Both the position numbers and the translations under genes were made by a program. Positions 34,579-43,652 of a DNA stretch of 64,000 nt are shown here, piece by piece. Numbering within the stretch: the first letter of the stretch is position 1; the number at the start of each line of letters is the position of its first letter. The notes under the pieces were generated by a model. That model worked only from the letters and a program-made list of their open reading frames with translations, was not told the DNA's origin and did no database searches. This DNA is from JAHJDS01 sp964569795. GTDB lineage: Bacteria; Desulfobacterota; Desulfarculia; Desulfarculales; JAHJDS01. The stretch is from positions 1 to 64,000 of the forward strand of contig CAZMVB010000009.1 of NCBI GenBank assembly GCA_964569795.1, in the 5' to 3' direction.

Positions 34579-37380
34579 TCAGCCGGCCTGGATCAGGCCC
34601 ACGGCCTCCTCACAGCGTCGGCAGAGGGGCGAGTCACCCTCGGCCACCGAGGCCCGGCGCATCCAGCACCGGGGACATTTCTGAAGGGCCGAGGGGACGA
34701 CCCGGATCGTCAGGCCGGGGAAGGCCTCGCTGGGCGAGGCGTCCTCCGGGGCCGGCTCGGTCAAGTATATCAGTTCCGAGACCCCGCAAATCAAGGCCAG
34801 CCGGTCGGCGGTTTCCGGATCGGCGAGGAACTCGGCCAGCTGTCCCTGGGCGGTGATCTCGACCCGGGCGTCCAGGGGGTGGCCGATCAGTTTTTCCTTG
34901 CGGGCCAGTTCGAGGACCCGCTGGACCTCGGTCTTGAGGGCGAGCAGCCGCTCCCACCGGTCCCGGGCCGTCTCGTCCAGCAGATAATCTTGAGGCTCCG
35001 GCATGTCGGTCAGGTGGACGCTCGGCTCGCGGTCGGGCCCGGCGGGCATGGCCAGCCAGATCTCCTCGGCGGTGAACGACAGGACCGGGGCCATCAGCCG
35101 GGTCAGGGCGTCCAGGATGCGCCACAGGGTTTTTTGTCCTGAGCGTCTCTCGATTGAATCAGGGGCGGAACAATAGAGCCGGTCCTTGATCACGTCCAGG
35201 TAAAAGGCGGACAGGTCCACGTTGGCGTACTGGTTCAGGGTGTGGAACACGACGTGGAACTCGAAGCGCTCGTAGGCCGTCCGCACCCGCCGGATCACGT
35301 CCTGGAGGGCGTCCAGGGCGAACTGGTCCAGGTCGTCCAGGTCGGCGTCGGCCACCAGGTCCTTGTCGGGATCGAAGTCGGCCAGGCAGCCGAGCATGAA
35401 CCGGGCCCGGTTGCGGATGTTGCGGTAGGCCTCGGTCAGCCTTTTCAGGATCTCGTCCGAGATCTTGATGTCGTCCCGGTAGTCCTCGGCGGCGACCCAC
35501 AGCCGCAGGATCTCGGCCCCGTACTTGTTTATGACCTCGTCCGGGGGGATGACGTTGCCCCGGGACTTGCTCATCTTGAAGCCCTCGCCGTCCACCACAA
35601 AGCCGTGGGTCAGGACATTCAAGTAGGGCGCCTTGTTCCGGGTGCCGACCGAGCAGAGTAGCGAGCTGTGGAACCAGCCCCGGTGCTGGTCCGAGCCCTC
35701 GAGGTACATCTCGGCCGGGCTGTGGAGTTCGTCGCGGACCTCGCAGACCGCGGCGTAGCTCACCCCCGAGTCGAACCAGACGTCCAGGATGTCAGTCTCC
35801 TTCTTGAACTCGGCCGCCCCGCAGTCCGGACAGGTCTCGCCCTCGGGCATCAGGTCGCCCACCTCGCGGGAGAACCAGGCGTCGGCCCCCTCGACCTGGA
35901 AGATCTCGTCCAGGCGATCCCCGATCCGCTCGTTGTAGATCGGCTGGCCGCAGGCGGCGCACTTGAAGACGGTGATGGGCACGCCCCAGCTCCGCTGGCG
36001 GGAGATGCACCAGTCGGGCCGCTTGGCGATCATGTCGTAGATCCGGTCGCGGCCCCAGGAGGGGATCCACTGGACCTCGTCGATGGCCCGCAGGGCGTTG
36101 TCCCTGAGCCCGGTCTTTTCCATGGAGATGAACCACTGCTCGGTGGCCCGGAAGATGACCGGATTCTTGCAGCGCCAGCAGTGGGGATAGGAGTGGGTCA
36201 GGTCCTCGGCCCCCATCAGGGCCCCGACCTCGGCCAGCTTGTCCTTGACCGGCTCGTTGGCCTCGAAGACGTTCAGCCCGGCGAAAAAGGGGACCTCGCT
36301 GATGAACCGGCCCTGATCGTCCAGGGGTGAATAGACGTCCAGGCCGTAGTCCAGGCCGGTCTCGTAGTCCTCGCGGCCGTGGCCCGGGGCGGTGTGGACC
36401 AGGCCGGTGCCGGCGTCCAGGGTGACGTAGTCGGCCAGGACAAAGAGCGAGTCCCGATCATAGAGGGGGTGGCGGGCCTTCTTGCCCTCGAGCCTATCGG
36501 CCTTGAACGTGGCCAGGACCTCCGGGTCCTTGATCCCGAATTTGTCGAGGCAGTAATGCATCAGCCCCTCGGCCAGGATCAGGACCTCGTCCCCGGCCTT
36601 GACGGCGACGTAGTCCAGGTCAGGGTGGAGGGCGATGGCCAGGTTGGCCGGGATGGTCCAGGGGGTGGTCGTCCAGATGACGGCATAGACCTTTTGGCCG
36701 GCCAGCCCGGGGATGAGATCGGACAGGTCATCGGTGACCAGAAATTTGACGAAGATCGAGGGTGACTCGTGATCGGCGTACTCGACCTCGGCCTCGGCCA
36801 GGGCCGTCTCGCACGAGGCGCACCAGTAGATGGGCTTTTTGGAGCGGAAGACCGCGCCGCTCAAAAAGAAGCGGCCGAACTCGCGGGCGATGACGGCCTC
36901 GTAGGCATACCTCATGGTCAGGTAGGGGTTCTCCCAGCGCCCGGGGACGCCCAGGCGCTTGAACTCGCTGCGCTGGACGTCGATGTACTTCTCGGCAAAG
37001 GCCCGGCAGGCCCGCCGGATCTCGGTCTGGGTCATGGCGAGCTTTTTGCGGCCCAGTTGCTTGTCCACCTCGTGCTCGATGGGCAGGCCGTGGCAGTCCC
37101 AGCCCGGGACATAGGCCGCGTCAAAGCCGGTCATCTGCCGGCTCTTGATCACGAAGTCCTTGAGGACCTTGTTCAGGGCGGTGCCCATGTGGATGTGACC
37201 GTTGGCGTAGGGCGGCCCGTCGTGGAGGATGTACTTGGGCCGGCCGGCGGCCTTGGCGCGCATCAGGTCGTAGAGGCCCACCTGCTCCCAGCGGTCGAGC
37301 GTCTCGGGCTCGCGCCGGGCCAGGTTGGCCTTCATCGGAAAACCGGTTCGCGGCAGGTTGAGGGTGTCCTTGTAATTCAT
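34579..37380 (-). CDS. ileS: Isoleucyl-tRNA synthetase
   Basis: The 933-residue class I synthetase has the HIGH-type site GPPYANGHIHMGTALNK (about 57-73), the CP1 editing domain with WTTTPWTIPANLAI and THTAPGHG-type sequence (HTAPGHGREDYE), the KMSKS signature KMSKSRGNVIPP, the anticodon-binding region, and a C-terminal zinc site (CPRCW...CRRC). It charges tRNA-Ile and edits valine. Length is normal. It is the first gene of the ileS-lspA-lgt unit. Confidence 0.97.
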   Translation of the reverse strand: MNYKDTLNLPRTGFPMKANLARREPETLDRWEQVGLYDLMRAKAAGRPKYILHDGPPYANGHIHMGTALNKVLKDFVIKSRQMTGFDAAYVPGWDCHGLPIEHEVDKQLGRKKLAMTQTEIRRACRAFAEKYIDVQRSEFKRLGVPGRWENPYLTMRYAYEAVIAREFGRFFLSGAVFRSKKPIYWCASCETALAEAEVEYADHESPSIFVKFLVTDDLSDLIPGLAGQKVYAVIWTTTPWTIPANLAIALHPDLDYVAVKAGDEVLILAEGLMHYCLDKFGIKDPEVLATFKADRLEGKKARHPLYDRDSLFVLADYVTLDAGTGLVHTAPGHGREDYETGLDYGLDVYSPLDDQGRFISEVPFFAGLNVFEANEPVKDKLAEVGALMGAEDLTHSYPHCWRCKNPVIFRATEQWFISMEKTGLRDNALRAIDEVQWIPSWGRDRIYDMIAKRPDWCISRQRSWGVPITVFKCAACGQPIYNERIGDRLDEIFQVEGADAWFSREVGDLMPEGETCPDCGAAEFKKETDILDVWFDSGVSYAAVCEVRDELHSPAEMYLEGSDQHRGWFHSSLLCSVGTRNKAPYLNVLTHGFVVDGEGFKMSKSRGNVIPPDEVINKYGAEILRLWVAAEDYRDDIKISDEILKRLTEAYRNIRNRARFMLGCLADFDPDKDLVADADLDDLDQFALDALQDVIRRVRTAYERFEFHVVFHTLNQYANVDLSAFYLDVIKDRLYCSAPDSIERRSGQKTLWRILDALTRLMAPVLSFTAEEIWLAMPAGPDREPSVHLTDMPEPQDYLLDETARDRWERLLALKTEVQRVLELARKEKLIGHPLDARVEITAQGQLAEFLADPETADRLALICGVSELIYLTEPAPEDASPSEAFPGLTIRVVPSALQKCPRCWMRRASVAEGDSPLCRRCEEAVGLIQAG

Positions 37381-37590
37381 TTTTTGGCACCTGGATTGGG
37401 GGGCCGACCATGAACGCTGATCCGGGGCGGGCCGTCCGGGGCCTGATCCATGGCCGCCCGCCGTAAATCCGGATCATGTTTACCATAGTCGCCCTGGTTG
37501 TCAAGCCGGGCCGGATCGGCTTTTGGTCCGGCCCCCGTCTTTGTCAGCCTGGACCCTTTGTGTTAGGTTTGAGCCAACCCCTTTCGAGGC

Positions 37591-37905
37591 ATGAGCCCCA
37601 TGGGCGAACTGATCGATTTCATGGACCGGGTGGCCCAGGTCAAGACGGCCAAGGGCGCCGAGGACGTCCTGGCCAAGGCCGGTCAGACCCTGGCCTATCT
37701 GTTCGCCCTGCTGAACCGGGTCCGCCAGACCTTTGACGGCATCCGGACCGAGGCCATCCCGGCCGAGGATTATCAGGCCGCCGTGACCCGGCTGACGGCC
37801 ATCCGGCGGGAACTGGGCGACCTGGAACGGGCGACCGCGATCTTTCTGGACGAGGTGATCGTCCTGCTGATCGAGCACTTCAAGCGCCTGTCTGAAAAGA
37901 CCTGA
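37591..37905 (+). CDS. Small helical protein of unknown function
   Basis: The 104-residue product is all-helical with heptad-like patterns (VAQVKTAKGAEDVLAKAGQTL, LTAIRRELGDLERATAIF) and no cysteine. The first ATG is at 37591; a second at 37600 (MGELIDFMDR) is better placed after GAGG. No family is recognised. It is divergent from ileS. Confidence 0.55.
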   Translation: MSPMGELIDFMDRVAQVKTAKGAEDVLAKAGQTLAYLFALLNRVRQTFDGIRTEAIPAEDYQAAVTRLTAIRRELGDLERATAIFLDEVIVLLIEHFKRLSEKT

Positions 37906-37959
37906 AGATTTCGCCTCGGGTCGTCTGGGTTTCGGCCCCTCCCGCCGGTTTTGCCGAAC

Positions 37960-37990
37960 AAAAAAACGGCCGCCTGAGAAACAGCGGCCG
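37960..37990 (-). terminator. Rho-independent terminator of the 43-codon gene
   Basis: On the minus strand GCGGCCG...CGGCCGC forms a 7-bp GC stem followed directly by seven T (A-run at 37960-37966 on the plus strand). It lies about 30 bases after the stop codon at 38022. Confidence 0.75.
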
Positions 37991-38021
37991 CCCGAGTCCT
38001 GGATTGAGCCCTGGTCGTCGT

Positions 38022-38153
38022 CTAGGCGACCCCCTCCGGCTTACGCGGCCGGCCGGAAATAATGCCTCGGGCGGTCAGTGGGCCGCGGCCGATGGGGGCG
38101 CGCACCTCGCCGCCCTTGCCCTTCGACCCCGGGTATGTCCTGACCGCGCTCAT
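38022..38153 (-). CDS. Basic 43-residue protein with its own strong promoter and terminator
   Basis: This short gene would be missed by length filters. ATG at 38153 is preceded by GGAGG with a four-base spacer (GGAGGCGACATG). A near-consensus promoter lies 70-95 bases upstream (38222-38249) and a terminator follows. The product starts MSAVRTYPGSKGKGGEVRAP and ends GRPRKPEGVA; it is rich in Gly, Arg and Lys and lacks cysteine. It could be a small nucleic-acid- or ribosome-binding protein. I do not recognise it. The transcript of about 255 nt could also act as an RNA. Confidence 0.6.
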   Translation of the reverse strand: MSAVRTYPGSKGKGGEVRAPIGRGPLTARGIISGRPRKPEGVA

Positions 38154-38221
38154 GTCGCCTCCAGCGCTCCGGTCGCCTTGACCGGTCCAGGCCCCGACAA
38201 CGGGCCTGACTACAGGACAAA

Positions 38222-38249
38222 CTATACTCAAAACACGGCGAGTGTCAAT
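38222..38249 (-). promoter_or_regulatory. Near-consensus sigma70 promoter of the 43-codon gene
   Basis: Minus strand TTGACA (38249-38244), 16-base spacer, TATAGT (38227-38222). Predicted start about 38215, leaving a 60-nt leader with a CAGGCCC/GGGGCCTG hairpin before the ATG. Confidence 0.7.
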
Positions 38250-38331
38250 CGCCGATCCGTCGGCGGGACCCGGCCTTGGAGTGTTAATCACACCCATCTG
38301 GGCGGCCAGTTATGCTATATAGAGGGGGCGG

Positions 38332-38412
38332 GCGAGAGTGGCGGAACTGGTAGACGCACTGGGTTTAGGGTCCAGCGCCATAGGCGTGGGGGTTCGACTC
38401 CCCCCTCTCGCA
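38332..38412 (+). tRNA. tRNA-Leu (anticodon TAG)
   Basis: The cloverleaf is complete: acceptor GCGAGAG/CTCTCGC, a D-loop with AACTGGTAGAC, anticodon stem CTGGG/TCCAG with TAG at 38366-38368, a long variable arm (GCGCCATAGGCGT) as in class II tRNAs, and T-arm GGGGGTTCGACTCCCCC. The discriminator is A and the CCA tail is not fully encoded. It reads CUA and other CUN leucine codons. Confidence 0.95.
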
Positions 38413-38536
38413 CCTCGCCACTGTTTATTAGCACTGCCTTACCAGAACTTGAATCGTGCTGTCCACCGAACCCCGGGGGCTCCGTTATTAAAAAATTCTT
38501 CTCGACGCCGAGAGATGAATTGTCCAGTCTGGGGTC

Positions 38537-39469
38537 ATGACTAGCCCCCTCTATCTTTCGCTTGGCCAATACGCCCGCCAGACCTTTGGCGTGCCACTGA
38601 TAAAGATCCCCCTGGACGCCGGGTTCACCTGTCCCAACCGGGACGGGACCATCGGCCGGGGCGGGTGCGTGTATTGCGACCCCCTGGGCTCGGGGACCGG
38701 GGCGGCGGGCCGCCTGAGCGTGGCCGAGCAACTGGAGGCGGGTCTGGCCCGGGTGCGGACGCGGGTGGCTGAAGGTAAGGAACGGCCCAAGGTCGTGGCC
38801 TATTTCCAGGCATTCAGTAATACCCACGCCCCGGTCGAGAAGTTGGCGGCACTGTATCGGCCGGCATTCGACTCGCCCGAGGTGGATCTGGTGGCCATCG
38901 GCACCCGGCCGGACTGCGTCGGCGGCGAGGTGCTGGATTTTTTATCTGAGTTGAACCGAAAAAAACCGATCTGGCTGGAACTGGGCCTGCAAACGGCCTC
39001 GGACGAGATTTTAGTTAAAATCAACCGGGGTCACACGGCCGGACAGTTCGCCGACGCGGCGAGGCGGGCGGCCGAGCGGGGTTTTTTGTTATGCGCCCAC
39101 GTCATCGTCGGCCTGCCGCGCGAATTTTTTGTCCATGTAGAACAAACCGCCCGATTCTTGAGCGAATTGCCGGTGGGCATGATCAAGATTCATACCCTGT
39201 ACGTGCCGCAGGGGAGCGTCCTGGCCGAGTGGTACGAGGCCGGCCGGTTCGAGCCCTGGACCCGGGAAGACACGGTGGAGGGCGTGATCCGGTTTTTGGA
39301 GAGGACGCGTCCCGAGGTGGTCATTGCCCGGCTGACCGGCGATGCCAAGCCTGGCCAGTTGGTTGCCCCGACCTGGGCCGCGGACAAGGCCGGCCTGCTC
39401 CGGATGATCAGGCACCGGATGACGGCAGAGGGGCGGTTTCAGGGTTCACGGTGCACTCTGGACAGATAG
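38537..39469 (+). CDS. Radical SAM protein of the TIGR01212 (YhcC) family
   Basis: The 310-residue protein has the variant cluster motif CPNRDGTIGRGGCVYC of the TIGR01212 family, followed by NTHAP, IGTRPDC, WLELGLQTA and HVIVGLP. Family members bind a [4Fe-4S] cluster and SAM; their reaction is not established as far as I know. Length is normal. It follows tRNA-Leu on the same strand. Confidence in the family is high, in the function low. Confidence 0.9.
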   Translation: MTSPLYLSLGQYARQTFGVPLIKIPLDAGFTCPNRDGTIGRGGCVYCDPLGSGTGAAGRLSVAEQLEAGLARVRTRVAEGKERPKVVAYFQAFSNTHAPVEKLAALYRPAFDSPEVDLVAIGTRPDCVGGEVLDFLSELNRKKPIWLELGLQTASDEILVKINRGHTAGQFADAARRAAERGFLLCAHVIVGLPREFFVHVEQTARFLSELPVGMIKIHTLYVPQGSVLAEWYEAGRFEPWTREDTVEGVIRFLERTRPEVVIARLTGDAKPGQLVAPTWAADKAGLLRMIRHRMTAEGRFQGSRCTLDR

Positions 39470-39797
39470 GTTTCGATCATCCAACCACCCACCCTGATAA
39501 TTTTAAGACAGGCACCCCCCGGCAGTAAAAATGTATTCATGGCTATGGCATGGCCCCGGGCCCTCATCGAGGGAAGAGGGCGTGTGTCTTATTAATCATT
39601 TGACCTAGCGGCCTGCCCGGTTTATTGTGAGAAATGTCTTTGGTGATTGTATAAAAATCACCCGCAAGTATCTTATCACATCGTGTGCCATGGCTTGGAG
39701 TTAATCGAACAGGCCCTGGCAGTTCAGAGACAGGGCATTTTATCGTCGCTCAAATTGGCAGTCCATTCGGTGAGATCCATGCCAATGGGGGGATAAA
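39470..39797. other. 328-bp intergenic spacer
   Basis: No gene is seen. It holds a small hairpin GGTGATT/AATCACC (39642-39662) and GCCCTG/CAGGGC near 39714-39737, and turns AT-rich toward the next gene, for which it probably carries the promoter. Confidence 0.55.
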
Positions 39798-41066
39798 ATG
39801 AGGCGCCTGATCTTTTTGGTTTTGTGCCTGGTACTTGTCGGATCGGTGACCGATTCACAGGCCATCACGTACCGCAACGAACCACCAGGCTTTCGTGGCC
39901 TGCGATGGGGCACCAGAACAAATCGAATCAAGGGGTTAAAATACTTACAGATTGATGAGCAGGCAGATAAAAAAAGCATATTCACATTCGGAGATGTAGT
40001 TCAAGTATTCAACTCCCTCAAGTCGGCTGGTTTCAGCATGAACAAATCTATCAAGATGCTAGTGCCAATCATTGACCTCGCTAGGGCCGAAGGGACAAGT
40101 TTATCCATAACTGGAGAAACAGTTGCCTTTATAATGAAGACATTCAAACTGCGGTCAAATGAAACTAGGCGTTTAGTTGATGTAATTGCCGGTGTCATCA
40201 GCGTATCCAAGCTCACCATGAAAAATTTGAGCGATGCAATAAAAGTTGCGGCAAAAATTTTCGCCAGGCTGAACTATTCAGAGCAGGATATGTTGGTAGC
40301 ACTTGCCATTGCTTCAGAAGCTGGTGTTTTTGGATTTCGTGCTGGATATGCATGGAGGAGAATCCTAATGTCACTGTTCCGTCCTTCGATGTTGGCCTAT
40401 AAATCAATGGTTACACTAAAACTAGGCCTATTCAATACCAATAAGAAGAGGCTGCCGATACCAGTTATCCTTGAGCAATTTAAATGGGGACTGAAGAACT
40501 TGGCAACCAGAAATATGGTTCTAAAGCATTTAGTTAATATATTCGGGCTCGAATCTCTACCTGTCGTAATAAAGGGCGTTGTATTTGGTATAGATGGTTG
40601 GGCGAGATTGGAGGCACGGGCTATACACAGCCCCACAGCCTTGGAAAAGGCGCAAGCTAAAAAATCGCCAACCGAAGGGAGAAAACCTTCGACTGCATTA
40701 CCTATGGATCGTCTGGCTATTTTTACTGGAAATTTTCCGATAAAGGCTTATATTCGCCAAAAAAATGGTTTAAAAGTGGGGACGATTCAGGCAAAATCAA
40801 TCCATTACATATTCGCGTACAAGCGCCTTCTAGCCGTCGAAATTCAGGCATACGGCTCATCAAACGTCAAGGCCCTCTATGGTTACCTTCAAAAGCGGTA
40901 CGGCTCAGGCAACAAGATGCCTGGTAGTATGGGCGGTGGCCTTGGTTGGCTCGGGTATAGAACAATAATGTTCTTAAAAATGAACCCCGCGGAGGACCAT
41001 GCTCAATTCGTAATGATCTCACCCCGAATATTGAAATGGGCATCCACGGAGGCCAAGAGGCGCTAA
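39798..41066 (+). CDS. Secreted protein with an internal phage tape-measure-like core domain
   Basis: The 422-residue protein has three parts. A signal peptide (1-22) leads into EPPGFRGLRWGT, and the last 120 residues (303-422, LKVGTIQAKSIHYIFAYKRLLAVEI...ALYGYLQKRYGSG) are the rest of a small secreted domain common in sulfate-reducing bacteria, as I recall it. Between them, about 58-295, lies a segment that matches the core of phage tail tape-measure proteins (TIGR01760/PF10145): helices ending AIASEAGVFGFRAGYAWRRILMSL, then PIPVILEQFKWGLKNL and HLVNIFGLESLPVVIKGV. The gene is moderately AT-rich and follows GGGGGGATAAA. No other phage genes are near. Function unknown. Confidence 0.7.
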   Translation: MRRLIFLVLCLVLVGSVTDSQAITYRNEPPGFRGLRWGTRTNRIKGLKYLQIDEQADKKSIFTFGDVVQVFNSLKSAGFSMNKSIKMLVPIIDLARAEGTSLSITGETVAFIMKTFKLRSNETRRLVDVIAGVISVSKLTMKNLSDAIKVAAKIFARLNYSEQDMLVALAIASEAGVFGFRAGYAWRRILMSLFRPSMLAYKSMVTLKLGLFNTNKKRLPIPVILEQFKWGLKNLATRNMVLKHLVNIFGLESLPVVIKGVVFGIDGWARLEARAIHSPTALEKAQAKKSPTEGRKPSTALPMDRLAIFTGNFPIKAYIRQKNGLKVGTIQAKSIHYIFAYKRLLAVEIQAYGSSNVKALYGYLQKRYGSGNKMPGSMGGGLGWLGYRTIMFLKMNPAEDHAQFVMISPRILKWASTEAKRR

Positions 41067-41273
41067 AGCAGGGACATGCGAAGAACATCCCTAATTATTA
41101 AAAATGCGCGGGGCCGGGCAAGGGAGATTTAGGCGGTTACCTACCACCAGGCGGCGGTCGAGCCGACTCGTTTGGCCGGCGGTCCCGGGGGTTGATTTTG
41201 GCCGGACGGGCCTGGTAGTCTGCTTTAACAATCCGGACTGATTTCCTCCCGAACCGACTCAGGAGAAAGCGAC

Positions 41274-41687
41274 ATGAAAGCCTTCCGGTTCATCCTCACG
41301 GCAATGACTATCGCCCTGTCCATCTGTCTCTTGATCGCGGCCGGCCCGGTGGCCGCCAAGCCGTCCATCGCCAACGCCGCGAAGATCGTTCCGTCCGACA
41401 TGGCCGATCCCATGTTCACCAAACCGAAGGCCGGCCCCAAGCCCTGCCCTGCTAAAGCGACCCTGGTCAAGATCGACCGGACCGACCGCCAGTGCCTGTG
41501 GTGCCCGCCGGGCTACACCGGCCACGTCTTTTTGCACGGCACCTGGATGTGCTATCGCTGCCAGGCCAAGAAGACGGCCGGCATGGTCCTGGTCAAGGGC
41601 AAGGACCGCCACTGGTGCGTCCGCTGCCAAAAGGGTTTTTCGTATCATCCCCGGCGGCGGAAATGCGTCCGCCCCAGCCTGAAGTAA
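41274..41687 (+). CDS. Small secreted cysteine-rich protein
   Basis: The product has 137 residues: a signal peptide (about 1-28, ending GPVAA), a basic linker, and a tail with nine cysteines arranged as C..x(15)..CLWCPPGYTG, CYRCQAKK, CVRCQKGFSYHPRRRKC. The CxxC spacing and the aromatic-Gly turns suggest metal binding or disulfides, loosely like the Cys/Trp-repeat protein at 25309-26423. It has an AGGAG site eight or nine bases before the ATG. No family is recognised. It ends nine bases before the Ogt gene. Confidence 0.7.
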   Translation: MKAFRFILTAMTIALSICLLIAAGPVAAKPSIANAAKIVPSDMADPMFTKPKAGPKPCPAKATLVKIDRTDRQCLWCPPGYTGHVFLHGTWMCYRCQAKKTAGMVLVKGKDRHWCVRCQKGFSYHPRRRKCVRPSLK

Positions 41688-41695
41688 AGGCTGCC

Positions 41696-42565
41696 GTGGA
41701 ACTGATCGCCTGGCGATTGGAAACGGCCATCGGTCCCGTGTTCGGGGCCGAGGACGAGGCCGGACGTCTCGTGTCCGTCGGCCTGTCCGCCAGGCGTTTC
41801 CTGCTTCAAAAACTTGATCGCCGCTTCGAGGCTACCCACCTGCGAAGGGTGGACGATCCCCTGTCCCTGCGCTCGGGCCGGCAGGTCGCCCAGTATTTCG
41901 GGGGAAAACGCCGGCGGTTCTCGCTCGAACTGGATGAGGCCGGGACCGAGTTCCAGCGGGCGGTCTGGCGGGCCTGCCGGAGAATCGCTTACGGTAAAAC
42001 CCTGTCCTACGGCCGCCTGGCCCAGAAGCTGGGCCGGCCCGGGGCCGCCCGGGCCGTGGGCGGGGCCCTGAACAAGAACCCGATACCCCTGGTCACGCCC
42101 TGCCATCGGGTCATCGGGGCCGACGGGTCGCTCACGGGCTTTGGCTCGGGGATCGACAACAAGCGCCGGCTGCTTACGTTCGAGGCCGGTGGCCAGCCCC
42201 TCCTGGACCCGGCCCTGGTGCCCCTGCCCGTGGCCATGTCGGACCTCAAGCGGGCGACCCTGGCCGATAACTGCGGCAACACCGGTTTCCTGGGATTCTC
42301 GCCGGACGGGAGCCGCTACCACCTGGTGGTGCCCGTGGACAAGCAGATCGCCGCCGGGGTCAAGGCCAAGAACCGCCCCACTGACGGGACCCCCTTTGGC
42401 GGATACACCGGCTGGCGCTATTTCGAGTGCGACCCCTACCCGCCGGCCCCGCGCGAGGCCGAGGCCGACGCCGAGGCCAGGCAGACCCAGGTGAAAATCA
42501 CGGCCGTGGCCCTGGTCGAGTGGGCCCGGGCCCAAGGCTTCGAGGTCCGCGTCGAGGATGAATGA
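41696..42565 (+). CDS. Methylated-DNA-protein-cysteine methyltransferase fused to a C-terminal domain of unknown function
   Basis: The first 165 residues are an Ogt/AGT-type repair protein: FQRAVWRACRRIAYGKTLSYGRLA and the acceptor Cys136 in NPIPLVTPCHRVIG. It takes methyl groups from O6-methylguanine in a suicide reaction. Residues 175-289 form an extra domain (SDLKRATLADNCGNTGFLGF, HLVVPVDKQIAAGVKAKNRP, PFGGYTGWRYFECDPYPP) that I do not know as part of AGT proteins; it has its own in-frame ATG at 42236. The GTG start follows AAAGG; an ATG at 41663 is possible. Confidence 0.85.
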   Translation: MELIAWRLETAIGPVFGAEDEAGRLVSVGLSARRFLLQKLDRRFEATHLRRVDDPLSLRSGRQVAQYFGGKRRRFSLELDEAGTEFQRAVWRACRRIAYGKTLSYGRLAQKLGRPGAARAVGGALNKNPIPLVTPCHRVIGADGSLTGFGSGIDNKRRLLTFEAGGQPLLDPALVPLPVAMSDLKRATLADNCGNTGFLGFSPDGSRYHLVVPVDKQIAAGVKAKNRPTDGTPFGGYTGWRYFECDPYPPAPREAEADAEARQTQVKITAVALVEWARAQGFEVRVEDE

Positions 42566-42577
42566 GCCGCCGGGCGA

Positions 42578-43456
42578 TCAATCCGGCCGGGGCACCAGGC
42601 CCTTGCGCACGTAAACGAACCAGTAAACCAGGCCCACCAGGACCGAACCCCCGACGATATTACCCAGGGTCACCGGCAGGAGATTGCCCCCCAAAAACCG
42701 GAGCCAGGTCAGATCGGCCGCCAGGGCCGGCGTCTGGTGCACCGCGGACCAGAACCCGGCCCCGGCCCCGGCCTTGACCAGAAGGCCCATGGGGATGAAG
42801 TACATGTTGGCCACCGAGTGCTCGAAACCGGCGGCCACAAAGGCCGTGATCGGAAAGATGATGGACAGGATCTTGTCCGTGGTCGTCCGGGCGCTGTAAC
42901 ACAGCCAGATGGCCAGGCAGACCAAAGCGTTGCAGGCGATCCCCAGAAAAAAGGCCCGCCCGAAGCCCAGGCTGCACTTGGCCTGGGCAATGGACAGGAT
43001 CTCGAGGCCGACCTGGCCGCGGCCGGACAGGTGGATCCCAGACAAAAACATCAGCCCGGCCGTGGCCGTGGCCCCCAGGAAGTTGCCGATATAAACCAGG
43101 CCCCAGTTACGCAGGACCCGCCAGGTCGAGATCCGGCGGTTGGCCCAGGCCATGATGATCAGGTTGTTGCCGGTGAACAGCTCGGCCCCGCCGACGACCA
43201 CCAGGATCAGGCCCAGGCAGAAGGCCAGGCCCCGCACCAGCCCGACCAGACCCCAGGGGGCCCGAGCCGCCAGGCCGGTGGCCGCAAAGGTAGAAAAGAT
43301 TGCCCCCAGGGCGATGAACGCCCCGGCCAGGATCCCCAGGACCAGGGTGTTGCGCCACCCCATGGCGGCCTTGGTCACCCCGGTCGATTCGGCCCTGGCC
43401 GCCATCTCGGGGGGCATCAGGGCGTCGATTCCGGCAACCACCTTTGGTGACTCCAT
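42578..43456 (-). CDS. Formate/nitrite transporter family channel
   Basis: The 292-residue protein has six membrane helices and FNT signatures: GGAELFTGNNLIIMAW and the later GFEHSVANMYFIPMG. The family forms pentameric channels for formate, nitrite or hydrosulfide. In an organism of this type formate exchange with partners, or sulfide export, is plausible; the sequence does not decide. A GGGAGG site precedes the ATG. It is convergent with the Ogt gene, 12 bases apart. Confidence 0.93.
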   Translation of the reverse strand: MESPKVVAGIDALMPPEMAARAESTGVTKAAMGWRNTLVLGILAGAFIALGAIFSTFAATGLAARAPWGLVGLVRGLAFCLGLILVVVGGAELFTGNNLIIMAWANRRISTWRVLRNWGLVYIGNFLGATATAGLMFLSGIHLSGRGQVGLEILSIAQAKCSLGFGRAFFLGIACNALVCLAIWLCYSARTTTDKILSIIFPITAFVAAGFEHSVANMYFIPMGLLVKAGAGAGFWSAVHQTPALAADLTWLRFLGGNLLPVTLGNIVGGSVLVGLVYWFVYVRKGLVPRPD

Positions 43457-43652
43457 TTCCTTCCTCCCGGTTTGTCAGCGGGCGACCCGCCCCTCAGGCC
43501 GCGGGTTTGACCTCTGGGGACGGCCTCAGGCTACTCGAAAATCGCCGGTCGATCAACGCCCGGCCTCGGACGAATGCAGGGTCAAGGCGGGTTTGACCCG
43601 GCCGCGGCCTTCAGGGTAAGATTGCCGGACGGGATGACAGGGAGGTATCATC

